The translations under genes were made by a program, and so were the position numbers. DNA of 64,000 nt from Isochrysis galbana (lineage: Eukaryota; Haptophyta; Isochrysidales; Isochrysidaceae). Shown here piece after piece: positions 32,528 through 41,490 of this stretch; the stretch's first letter is position 1, and the number at the start of each line of letters is the position of its first letter. The stretch covers positions 5,385,921 through 5,449,920 of the forward strand of contig CM030935.1 in the NCBI GenBank assembly GCA_018136815.1, read 5' to 3'. The notes under the pieces were generated by a model. That model was given only the letters and a program-made list of their open reading frames with translations, was not told the DNA's origin and searched no databases.

Positions 32528-32644
32528 CGCCCACAGAGAGAGAGAGAGAGAGAGAGGGCGACGAGCGAGCCGCCGCGCGGCCAAGGAGGATCAGCAGCAG
32601 TGTTGTTATAACCTTAGATTGTCTCGTTGTGGCAGTGTATAGGG

Positions 32645-32860
32645 CCTGACAAGAGTTGCCGGCAACTTTTTGAGCAACTTTGGGGTGTTGGAGAGGGCGA
32701 GCAACTTTTGAGCAACTTTAAGGCCCACAGGCAACATTGAGCAACTCGAGCAACTTACCTAGCAACTTACCCATAGATAGGCCCGTTAGACGAGCAACCT
32801 ACCCCTCCTAGATCTATAGATAGGCCGAGCGTGCAACTTTAACTTTAACGCCTCCGCCCC
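32645..32860. repeat. Cluster of GAGCAACTT motifs
   Basis: GCAACTT or GAGCAACTTT occurs about nine times with irregular spacing between 32645 and 32800, including a self-complementary GTTGCCGGCAAC. It sits 60-280 bp upstream of the acyl-CoA oxidase start. Confidence 0.65.
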
Positions 32861-32865
32861 TCTGC

Positions 32866-33982
32866 GCCACCTTCACTCAAGTGTGAACTCTCCTTCTCCC
32901 TCTGCGCCACCTTCACACTCAAGTGTGAACTCTCCTTCTCCCTCTGCGCCACCTTCACTCAAGTGTGAACTCTCCTTCTCCCTCTGCGCCACCTTCACAC
33001 TCAAGTGTGAACTCTCCTTCTCCCTCTGCGCCACCTTCACTCAAGTGTGAACTCTCCTTCTTCTCCCTCTGCGCCACCTTCACTCAAGTGTGAACTCTCC
33101 TTCTCCCTCTGCGCCACCTTCACTCAAGTGTGAACTCTCCTTCTCCCTCTGCGCCACCTTCACTCAAGTGTGAACTCTCCTTCTTCTCCCTCTGCGCCAC
33201 CTTCACTCAAGTGTGAACTCTCCTTCTTCTCCCCTCTGCGCCACCTTCACTCAAGTGTGAACTCTCCTTCTCCCTCTGCGCCACCTTCACTCAAGTATGA
33301 ACTCTCCTTCTCCCTCTGCGCCACCTTCACTCAAGTGTGAACTCTCCTTCTCCCTCTGCGCCACCTTCACACTCAAGTGTGAACTCTCCTTCTCCCTCTG
33401 CGCCACCTTCACTCAAGTGTGAACTCTCCTTCTCCCTCTGCGCCACCTTCACACTCAAGTGTGAACTCTCCTTCTCCCTCTGCGCCACCTTCACTCAAGT
33501 GTGAACTCTCCTTCTCCCTCTGCGCCACCTTCACTCAAGTGTGAACTCTCCTTCTCCCTCTGCGCCACCTTCACACTCAAGTGTGAACTCTCCTTCTCCC
33601 TCTGCGCCACCTTCACTCAAGTGTGAACTCTCCTTCTTCTCCCTCTGCGCCACCTTCACTCAAGTGTGAACTCTCCTTCTTCTCCCTCTGCGCCACCTTC
33701 ACACTCAAGTGTGAACTCTCCTTCTCCCTCTGCGCCACCTTCACTCAAGTGTGAACTCTCCTTCTCCCTCTGCGCCACCTTCACTCAAGTGTGAACTCTC
33801 CTTCTTCTCCCTCTGCGCCACCTTCACTCAAGTGTGAACTCTCCTTCTCCCTCTGCGCCACCTTCACTCAAGTGTGAACTCTCCTTCTTCTCCCTCTGTG
33901 CCACCTTCACTCAAGTGTGAACTCTCCTTCTCCCTCTGCGCCACCTTCACTCAAGTGTGAACTCTCCTTCTCCCTCTGCGCC
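32866..33982. repeat. 40/42/43-bp minisatellite, left block
   Basis: About 28 tandem units of a 40-bp sequence containing CTCTGCGCCACCTTCACTC and GTGTGAACTCTCCTTCTCC. The 42-bp variant carries the perfect palindrome TTCACACTCAAGTGTGAA; a 43-bp variant has an extra TTC. The array was one block (about 2.05 kb) with 40378-41310 before the LINE inserted. Confidence 0.95.
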
Positions 33983-34005
33983 AACTAAGTTTATACTTGG
34001 TCGCC

Positions 34006-35217
34006 ATGGAGCGCGCCGGCGCTCCCCTCCTCTCCTTCGGGCCCCCCGCCGCGGGCGCCCAGCCAGTGCCCATGGAGCAGTCGCAGGCGAAGCGACCGCG
34101 TCCCCCGGAAGAGGCCGAGCAGGTGAGCGCGACTCCCATCGCGCCACACGGCCTGTGGCCCCGGCCACACCACCCACAGCAGCCATGCTGGCCCCCCCCA
34201 TGGAGGGCAGCAGACTGCAGGCCACACCAGACATCCAACAGACCAGAAGCCAGACGAACCCATTGGGCATGCCTCATGGCAGAGGCCTCTCCCACCCTGG
34301 TGACGGTCGCGCCGCCACGGCGGCGCGGCCCGAGACCGGGTGGCCCTTATGGGCACAAAACACATGCAGCAGCAAATACGCATCACAACAGACCACACCA
34401 ACGCCCCCAGCCTGACTTCAGCGCACAAGGGACCCCCCCAAGGGGCGGTCTGGAGCGAATACACATCGCCACATCACCGATGCACGAGCCTACGACACAT
34501 GCAATGACACCCAACACGCCACACCTCGCGCAGGAGCCTCAGTCGGATGAAGAGCAAGAAATGCAAGATACAGACGCAAATCTCGAACTCTCCTTCCACC
34601 AGGAGGGCGACTACACCTTCCAAGACACGACCGTCTACGCAGCCATCGTCGAGCTCCTCTTGGAGCTCGAAGGAGTAGACCCTGAACCAGATTTCTGGGC
34701 TCGATCGATTACGGGCCCATGGCACATAGCCGTCAATGAGGATTGCGCACAGCAATTCCAGGAGCGCTACGGCGAGTTCACCACACTCCGCATCAATCAG
34801 ACGGACGTCAAAGTCCGCGTGAAAATCGAGTCCCTAGAGGAGAAGATCAACAAGCGAGGAGCCTCCTCCCGCAAGTCGCTCTACAACGCCCTGCAAGACG
34901 TGGCGGCTCACCTGGTCGTAGAAGCCGACGGCCTGGCGCAAGCAAAACAAATCACTCTCAGCACACTCATTAAGGCGGTCGAAAAAGTGGGCCTCACCTT
35001 CCTCAAGGGCAATCGCGAGCGCATGAAGCTCGAGGGCGGCTCGGGCACGTTTGTGTCCAAGGCGGCCTACTCCACCCGCTGGCATCTATATGTCTCGGCG
35101 GGCCAAGGATCCTTCCTAGACGGGAGCTTCCCCCGCAAACTTCTTCTGAACGTGAACAACAACATTATCCCGGTGAACTATGGCATTAGGGCGTGCAAAG
35201 AGCTGCGTATGCCATAA
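34006..35217 (+). CDS. LINE ORF1 protein
   Basis: About 403 residues from the ATG in GCCATGGAGCGCGCC, just after the 5' hairpin. The N-terminal 190 residues are Pro/Arg/His-rich and probably disordered (QAKRPRPPEEAEQV, PRRRGPRPGGP). The C-terminal 200 residues look folded: acidic lead-in, then LLLELEGVDPEPDFWA, TDVKVRVKIESLEEKI and TLSTLIKAVEKVGLTFLKG. I do not recognise an RRM or CCHC motif, so RNA binding is inferred from position only. Homologous starts (MERAG/MERAP) occur in the solitary fragments elsewhere in the window. Confidence 0.85.
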   Translation: MERAGAPLLSFGPPAAGAQPVPMEQSQAKRPRPPEEAEQVSATPIAPHGLWPRPHHPQQPCWPPPWRAADCRPHQTSNRPEARRTHWACLMAEASPTLVTVAPPRRRGPRPGGPYGHKTHAAANTHHNRPHQRPQPDFSAQGTPPRGGLERIHIATSPMHEPTTHAMTPNTPHLAQEPQSDEEQEMQDTDANLELSFHQEGDYTFQDTTVYAAIVELLLELEGVDPEPDFWARSITGPWHIAVNEDCAQQFQERYGEFTTLRINQTDVKVRVKIESLEEKINKRGASSRKSLYNALQDVAAHLVVEADGLAQAKQITLSTLIKAVEKVGLTFLKGNRERMKLEGGSGTFVSKAAYSTRWHLYVSAGQGSFLDGSFPRKLLLNVNNNIIPVNYGIRACKELRMP

Positions 35218-35241
35218 GCGATCCACTCCCAACATAAGCTC

Positions 35242-38200
35242 ATGATCCACGGCAGCCTCCGCGGCTGCAAAGGCTGGCGCATGGAAGCCGCCCAAGGAAT
35301 CCCGCCCACGCACCGTTTTTGCGTCTGCGAACAAGAGGCGGCTAAGCGTCGCGAGCGCACCGAAGCCTACAAACTTAACCCCCGCCCCAAGTCGGCGCAC
35401 GAGGCGCTGGGTAAAGGTCCGCCTAAGCAATGCTCGCGATTCTCGCAAGGTCTCTGCCTCAGGAACAAGCGGGGAGTCCGCTGCAACCTCTCCCACGACG
35501 TCCCGGGGGCGTGGATCGACAACAAGTGCACCATTCGCTGCCGCCTTCATCCACACAAAAAGATCCCGGGCGTCTGTTTGAACGGCCCGGCTTGTCTCTT
35601 CCTTCACCCAGAGTACGACCCCGCCCTAGCCACCCGCGCCTATGCAATAGCCGCCGGATGCATGTCGCAACAAAAGATCGAGTGGAGAGTGCTCCCTCGC
35701 CCCAGGCTCACATTTGACTCCACTCTTGGGTACCCAGGTGAAGGACCAATCACAATCGCGACATATAACTTGAACGGTACCAAGGGCGGCAGATTAGCTG
35801 CAGTGCTGTCACAAGCGCGTAAAGCAAGAGTAGACATCCTGATGCTCCAAGAGCTACATGCATACGAGGACGGAGCGCACCTCCGGGCGCATCGAACGGC
35901 CGCCCTACTGGGGTGGACATGGTTCGCTGCCCCAGGAGAGCTGGGTGACTCTGCCAGTGGCGTCGCTGTGGCGATCAGAGACGAGGCCGGTAGAGTGTCT
36001 CCTAGACCTGACACGTTGGAAGTGCTAATAAAAGGTAGAGGCGTATCAATAGAGATCAACATTGATGAAATAAAATACCGTGTAATATCTTTATACCTTA
36101 GTGCGGCACCCGGTCCTCGGGAAGGGCAAATCACGAAACTAAGAAGAAAACTAGAAACGTTCGACACAACCCCAACCTTGATTGGGGGGGACTTTAACTG
36201 CGTTGAAGACAGTACGAAAGACACCTGCCGGACGGGAGAAGCGCCCTACCAAAACGCGCACGGGGAGAAATGGAAAGCGCTGGCCAGTAGCTGCCGTCTC
36301 CGGGACGTGCACCACACGATGCACCTAGACCCGAATACAGGATACACGAGAATGGCGGCCTCAATACACACGCGAATAGACAGATTCTACCATAGCAAAG
36401 ACTCGGACGCCTTTCAATGGCAAAGGCACGGGCCAAGCCCGGACCTTTTCTCAGGCAAAGCAGCGTCGGACCACCTACCCGTTCTCGCGAAGTTCGAAAC
36501 TCCCGGTTACAAACCCGGTCGACATTTTGACGCGCCAATAGATCTGGGCATCATCCACGAAAAAGGGGCACTGAAGACCGTCGAACTTCTTTTACAAATA
36601 GCCGCGCGCAAGATGGACGAAGGGGAAGACCCGGAGTCGATATGGGAAGGCACAAAAGGCCATATAGCCACCTTCCTCAGGGAAGAAACGGCGGAAAGAA
36701 GGCGGCCTTCAATACAGTCCGCCTTAGAGTTGCAGGCCACGAGACTGAACATCCGCCTCGCACAACAAGGACCAAACGCAAAGCTATCCCAAGAAATAGC
36801 CCGGACCCAGAGAGAGCTAGCGGAAGCCCGCAGCAAAATCCCGATTAAAGACCTTCCGCTCCACCGCCAGCTCCGCCGGGAAGAACTGCACTCCAAAGAA
36901 TTCTTCGCACAACTCAAACCACGCAAATGGAAAGCCAATATTACAGAGCTGTTTCGTACCAAGAACTGGGATCGGCCTGAGCACTCGGAACACGAAACGG
37001 TGAGCTCAGATCGGGAAATCAGAAGAGAATTCCGCGGATACTATGTATGGCTGTACTCTCCTAAAGAAACTCAAAGAGTCCCGGAGCTAGAGACCGCTCT
37101 GACAGAGCGACCGCTCAGCGATCTAGACAGACGTCGTCTAGAAGGACGCATCGACGTCGAAGAAACACTCCGAGCCATCCGGGGCATCGGACCCGGAAAG
37201 AGTGCAGGCCCGGATGGAATACCGGCAGAAGTATACAAGGCGCACGAGAAACTAGCCGCACCGCTCTTGACCCGGCTCTACAACCTGGCACTCGACAAGG
37301 GAACATTGGCGTACACGATGCGCGAGGGCGACATAATACTACTATACAAAAAAGGCGATGCCCGAGACCCGCGCAACTATAGGCCCATCACGCTATTGCA
37401 AAGCGACTACAAAATTCTAGCTAAAATCCTAACCGGTAGGCTTAGCAAAGTCATAGGGAAGCTGATATCAGACAACCAATTGGGCTTCGTACCTAGACGC
37501 CTCATCAGCGAAGCCACACACCTACTACAACTCACTAGGGCCTACCTCGATGAGACGGGCGACCCGGGCCTACTATTAGCCCTTGACTGGGAAAAAGCCT
37601 TCGACAGAGTGAGCTGGGCGTTCTATCATCTCGCCCTCAAACTGCTCAACTTCGGGCCAAACTTTCAAACGCTCGCGAAAGCGCTCACGAGCGAAAACGC
37701 CAGGCCGATACGCACAATTAAGACCAACGGCGGTAGAAGCTACCCCTTCACCGTCGGGAGCGGCATGCCGCAAGGCTGCCCGCTCTCGCCGCTTACTTTC
37801 CTCCTTACCGCGGAAGCACTTACTCGAGCCATCAATGGGGACGAAGACATATGTGGCGTCGACCTGAACGGTTACAACCTGAAAGTGAGCCAGTTCGCCG
37901 ATGACACAGCACTGATAGCCCGAGACTATAAAAGCATAAAAAAAGCCTTACAGTGGGTGAAACTATACGAGTCAGCGACAGGAGGCAAAACTAATGAAAA
38001 CAAATTCCAAGGACTGAGAATGGGGTCTCAGCGAAGTCGTAGACCCCCGTGGGATATGAGAAGATTTAATTGGATACAGGAAACCGAATACCTAACCATT
38101 CTAGGCGTCCCGCTGGGCGCGCCGGAGGCGCTCAGGCCCTTTTGGACAAAGATGGCGGACAGGATAGATGATAAAGTGTCCAGCCTGGCGCCGGCCACTA

Positions 38201-40044
38201 AACATATGACCATATTTGGAAAAGCGAACGTGGTAAACTTTATAATATATGGAATGCCTAGGTATTGGCTACAGACGTTGGCCGCCCCAAAATGGTTCCA
38301 CACCCGCGTGCAAAGAGCGGCGGACACGGTTCTCTGGACAAGCCCGCACACCGACAAGCAACAAAAATGGATCAAGCACCCCCACTACGCAACAACACAC
38401 GATAGAAGCGCAACTAGGACACTAGGGCTAGGGCTCTTACACTGGCCGTACCACGTAAAAGCCCTCCAGGCCAAGTGGATCCTAAACTATCTAAACGCAA
38501 GAAAAGCGATATGGAAACACGGGCTGGATGCTTGGTTCTGCCGGACCGGACTCGGGAGAGGCGCTGTCCTCTCCACGGTCCCGACGAAAACGCTGACGGG
38601 CAGCATTAGGGGAAACCCGGCACTACCAACCTTCTGGAAAGAGGCCCTCACGAATTTCAGGGACCTCGACGTGCAACCCTCGTTCCTTACGCGGGAAGGC
38701 GCGCTTTCACAACCCCTATGGCACAATCCGCACATCCCCCCTCCCGCGATAAAGGCTCCGTGGGCACGCCTATGGGAAACATTAAACACAAATGTGGTGC
38801 ACAACGTGTTCAAAGACGGCGAATTTACAACGCCCTACAGCGAAGAAGATTGCTCTGCATATGTGGAACACTTACCGGAAGCCTTCATACACGAAGGCCG
38901 CACAGTCCACAAAAAAGAATTCCTTGAGACATGGGACGAGGTAGTCAGACACGCGAAATCCATACTAGGGCGGGCGAGAGAGCGCTCGCCACCGGACACC
39001 GGAGGGGACAAAGCCGAAAGCAGCGGCACTTCACCCCGAGGGTTAGAAGACGCGACACAAGTAAGGGAAATCAGAGTCTCAGAAGGAGACAAATACGTCA
39101 GTAGATTCAACAACATCTGGCTACAGGCCGATACCGACTACCTAGGGGAGATAGCCGATACCGGAAGCGTAGTGGAAACAGAAGAGGTCCAACTCTACCA
39201 CCCTCCCGCAAGATGGGAGGGCGGCCTCAAGGGTCCGAGGTTTATGGAATACCCCCTAGCGGACGAATACGCCATAAAGAAAGGTAAAATCGCGCTAGAT
39301 GCGATCACGGTCTCAGACATCACCAAAGCAATGCTCAAGAAAGCCCGGAAAAACGACCCACAAGCGGCGAAAACCGCATGGGAAAAGAGACTAAACATCA
39401 CGAGCGAAGAATGGAAACATGTGGCCAAACTATACACGCTGCCACTGCTGAAACACGTCGACAAACACATGCACTTCAAACACATTACGCACAGGAGAAT
39501 AGGCACGAGAAACAGATTCGCGGAAAGCCCAACGGGAACGTGCAGATTTTGCCGCCGCCACAGAGAAGACTCGTGCCACCTAGCGTGGTGCCCCGAGACA
39601 AAAAACATATTCGAAACTATAGACGCCATCACCAACTACACGCCTAGCCCCGGAAGGTCGCACGTACAACAAATCAAAGATAGACTCTTCGCGTACCCTG
39701 GCAAGAGCACCCCCGACAGCCTAAAGACGCTATATATACTAGCGTGGAAGTATATACTCAGAGACTTCTACAGAGTCGAATTCGAGTCGTACGAGTTTCA
39801 TTACATACCAACCCTAGAAGCCACACTAGTGAGGTTTACCACCTTGGTGAGAGGGCTCGCTATACCGGGCTCTCACAGCCACATGCGCACTCGCAAGGCC
39901 GCCCAAGGAAGGAAACCAAAACTTAAACAACCGATTGAACACAGCGCCCCCGCGTTTATTGTGAAGGAGAAAGGCAGACTACAATTGGGCGAGAATTTTA
40001 GCCTCGTGGCACAGGCGCTCGACCTTGCCGAGAGGCTCGCCTGA
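35242..40044 (+). CDS. LINE ORF2: CCCH-like fingers, APE endonuclease, reverse transcriptase, C-terminal zinc knuckle
   Basis: 1600 residues. Near residues 60-125 there are two Cys/His clusters, CSRFSQGLCLRNKRGVRC..H and CRLHPHKKIPGVC..C..H, resembling CCCH fingers. The APE-type endonuclease follows (about 170-410): TYNLNG, LQELH, GGDFNC and SDHLPVLAKF. The reverse transcriptase (about 640-930) shows GKSAGPDGIPAEVYK, NYRPITLLQSDYKILAK, ALDWEKAFDRVSWAF, GMPQGCPLSPLTFLLTAEAL and the catalytic FADD in VSQFADDTALIARD. A CX2CX8HX3C-like knuckle (CRFCRRHREDSCHLAWC) lies near 1433. The product performs target-primed reverse transcription. All catalytic motifs look intact. Exact clade placement needs a phylogeny. 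Confidence 0.95.
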   Translation: MIHGSLRGCKGWRMEAAQGIPPTHRFCVCEQEAAKRRERTEAYKLNPRPKSAHEALGKGPPKQCSRFSQGLCLRNKRGVRCNLSHDVPGAWIDNKCTIRCRLHPHKKIPGVCLNGPACLFLHPEYDPALATRAYAIAAGCMSQQKIEWRVLPRPRLTFDSTLGYPGEGPITIATYNLNGTKGGRLAAVLSQARKARVDILMLQELHAYEDGAHLRAHRTAALLGWTWFAAPGELGDSASGVAVAIRDEAGRVSPRPDTLEVLIKGRGVSIEINIDEIKYRVISLYLSAAPGPREGQITKLRRKLETFDTTPTLIGGDFNCVEDSTKDTCRTGEAPYQNAHGEKWKALASSCRLRDVHHTMHLDPNTGYTRMAASIHTRIDRFYHSKDSDAFQWQRHGPSPDLFSGKAASDHLPVLAKFETPGYKPGRHFDAPIDLGIIHEKGALKTVELLLQIAARKMDEGEDPESIWEGTKGHIATFLREETAERRRPSIQSALELQATRLNIRLAQQGPNAKLSQEIARTQRELAEARSKIPIKDLPLHRQLRREELHSKEFFAQLKPRKWKANITELFRTKNWDRPEHSEHETVSSDREIRREFRGYYVWLYSPKETQRVPELETALTERPLSDLDRRRLEGRIDVEETLRAIRGIGPGKSAGPDGIPAEVYKAHEKLAAPLLTRLYNLALDKGTLAYTMREGDIILLYKKGDARDPRNYRPITLLQSDYKILAKILTGRLSKVIGKLISDNQLGFVPRRLISEATHLLQLTRAYLDETGDPGLLLALDWEKAFDRVSWAFYHLALKLLNFGPNFQTLAKALTSENARPIRTIKTNGGRSYPFTVGSGMPQGCPLSPLTFLLTAEALTRAINGDEDICGVDLNGYNLKVSQFADDTALIARDYKSIKKALQWVKLYESATGGKTNENKFQGLRMGSQRSRRPPWDMRRFNWIQETEYLTILGVPLGAPEALRPFWTKMADRIDDKVSSLAPATKHMTIFGKANVVNFIIYGMPRYWLQTLAAPKWFHTRVQRAADTVLWTSPHTDKQQKWIKHPHYATTHDRSATRTLGLGLLHWPYHVKALQAKWILNYLNARKAIWKHGLDAWFCRTGLGRGAVLSTVPTKTLTGSIRGNPALPTFWKEALTNFRDLDVQPSFLTREGALSQPLWHNPHIPPPAIKAPWARLWETLNTNVVHNVFKDGEFTTPYSEEDCSAYVEHLPEAFIHEGRTVHKKEFLETWDEVVRHAKSILGRARERSPPDTGGDKAESSGTSPRGLEDATQVREIRVSEGDKYVSRFNNIWLQADTDYLGEIADTGSVVETEEVQLYHPPARWEGGLKGPRFMEYPLADEYAIKKGKIALDAITVSDITKAMLKKARKNDPQAAKTAWEKRLNITSEEWKHVAKLYTLPLLKHVDKHMHFKHITHRRIGTRNRFAESPTGTCRFCRRHREDSCHLAWCPETKNIFETIDAITNYTPSPGRSHVQQIKDRLFAYPGKSTPDSLKTLYILAWKYILRDFYRVEFESYEFHYIPTLEATLVRFTTLVRGLAIPGSHSHMRTRKAAQGRKPKLKQPIEHSAPAFIVKEKGRLQLGENFSLVAQALDLAERLA

Positions 40045-40377
40045 AGTAGCGAAACGCTCTCATACAATCGGAGGCAAAGACACGGGGTAGTCAGTAGCCA
40101 TGGCACGAGCAAAAACACGACATAGATAACGCCGCAGACCGAAAAGCATCCAGGATATGCATGTCACTCAGCGGCGTAGGAGGAAGGCGTGCATGCACCG
40201 CTGAGGGCAGGCGCACGCCGCCCAACCCGTGACCCCCGCAGGACCCGAGCCCCTAAGTAGAGCACGAGGGGAGTTGCCGCAAGGCGGGAAGTGAGGGAGA
40301 GGAAGGGGAATGGGCGTGGCTACGGATATGCGACCCAGTGCCACGTGCGAGGCGAGATTATTAAAAGGTTTTTTTTT

Positions 40378-41310
40378 CTCCCTCTGCGCCACCTTCACAC
40401 TCAAGTGTGAACTCTCCTTCTCCCTCTGCGCCACCTTCACTCAAGTGTGAACTCTCCTTCTCCCTCTGCGCCACCTTCACACTCAAGTGTGAACTCTCCT
40501 TCTCCCTCTGCGCCACCTTCACTCAAGTGTGAACTCTCCTTCTCCCTCTGCGCCACCTTCACTCAAGTGTGAACTCTCCTTCTCCCTCTGCGCCACCTTC
40601 ACACTCAAGTGTGAACTCTCCTTCTCCCTCTGCGCCACCTTCACTCAAGTGTGAACTCTCCTTCTCCCTCTGCGCCACCTTCACTCAAGTGTGAACTCTC
40701 CTTCTCCCTCTGCGCCACCTTCACTCAAGTGTGAACTCTCCTTCTCCCTCTGCGCCACCTTCACTCAAGTGTGAACTCTCCTTCTCCCTCTGCGCCACCT
40801 TCACTCAAGTGTGAACTCTCCTTCTCCCTCTGCGCCACCTTCACACTCAAGTGTGAACTCTCCTTCTCCCTCTGCGCCACCTTCACTCAAGTGTGAACTC
40901 TCCTTCTCCCTCTGCGCCACCTTCACACTCAAGTGTGAACTCTCCTTCTCCCTCTGCGCCACCTTCACTCAAGTGTGAACTCTCCTTCTCCCTCTGCGCC
41001 ACCTTCACTCAAGTGTGAACTCTCCTTCTCCCTCTGCGCCACCTTCACACTCAAGTGTGAACTCTCCTTCTCCCTCTGCGCCACCTTCACTCAAGTGTGA
41101 ACTCTCCTTCTCCCTCTGCGCCACCTTCACTCAAGTGTGAACTCTCCTTCTCCCTCTGCGCCACCTTCACTCAAGTGTGAACTCTCCTTCTCCCTCTGCG
41201 CCACCTTCACTCAAGTGTGAACTCTCCTTCTCCCTCTGCGCCACCTTCACTCAAGTGTGAACTCTCCTTCTCCCTCTGCGCCACCTTCACTCAAGTGTGA
41301 ACTCTCCTTC
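40378..41310. repeat. 40/42-bp minisatellite, right block
   Basis: About 23 more units of the array at 32866-33982. Here 42-bp palindromic units are interspersed with 40-bp units and the 43-bp variants are absent. It is followed by CT-rich and C-run sequence leading into the next gene. Confidence 0.95.
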
Positions 41311-41490
41311 TCCCTCTTTTCTCTTTTCTCTCTCTCCCTTTCTCCTCCCCCTCCTCCTCCTCCCCCCCCCCCCCCCCCCCGCGCCCAGCGCGGCGGGCGC
41401 CTCCCCCCCCCTCCTCGACCCGCGTCCCCCACCCTCTCTCTCCTCCTCACCTTCCCCCCCCCCCCCCCATCTTCTCCCCGGCGCGAGGGC

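Larger units (their letters stand above)
33983..40377 (+). mobile_element. Full-length two-ORF LINE (non-LTR retrotransposon), intact
   Basis: Boundaries are clear because the element interrupts a minisatellite. The left flank ends CTCCCTCTGCGCC, the element starts AACTAAGTTTATACTTGG, and the 3' end is ATTATTAAAAGG followed by nine T. The array then resumes with CTCCCTCTGCGCC, a 13-bp target-site duplication (periodicity of the target makes its exact length ambiguous). The 5' UTR is only about 23 nt and folds into a hairpin. ORF1 and ORF2 are both open, separated by 24 bp, with about 320 bp of 3' UTR. The tail is T-rich on the sense strand, not A-rich. Intact ORFs suggest recent activity. Confidence 0.93.

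Noticed and set aside
32866-33982. Possible CRISPR-like array
   Set aside because: Units are contiguous with no unique spacers, and the context is eukaryotic; it is a minisatellite.
33983-34008. Palindromes as terminal inverted repeats of a DNA transposon
   Set aside because: Most copies lack an inverted partner at the other end, and the full element is plainly a LINE with a target duplication.
41257-41490. Upstream extension of the membrane-protein frame
   Set aside because: It lies in the minisatellite and C-run sequence and lacks a genuine ATG; the first sensible ATG is 41491.
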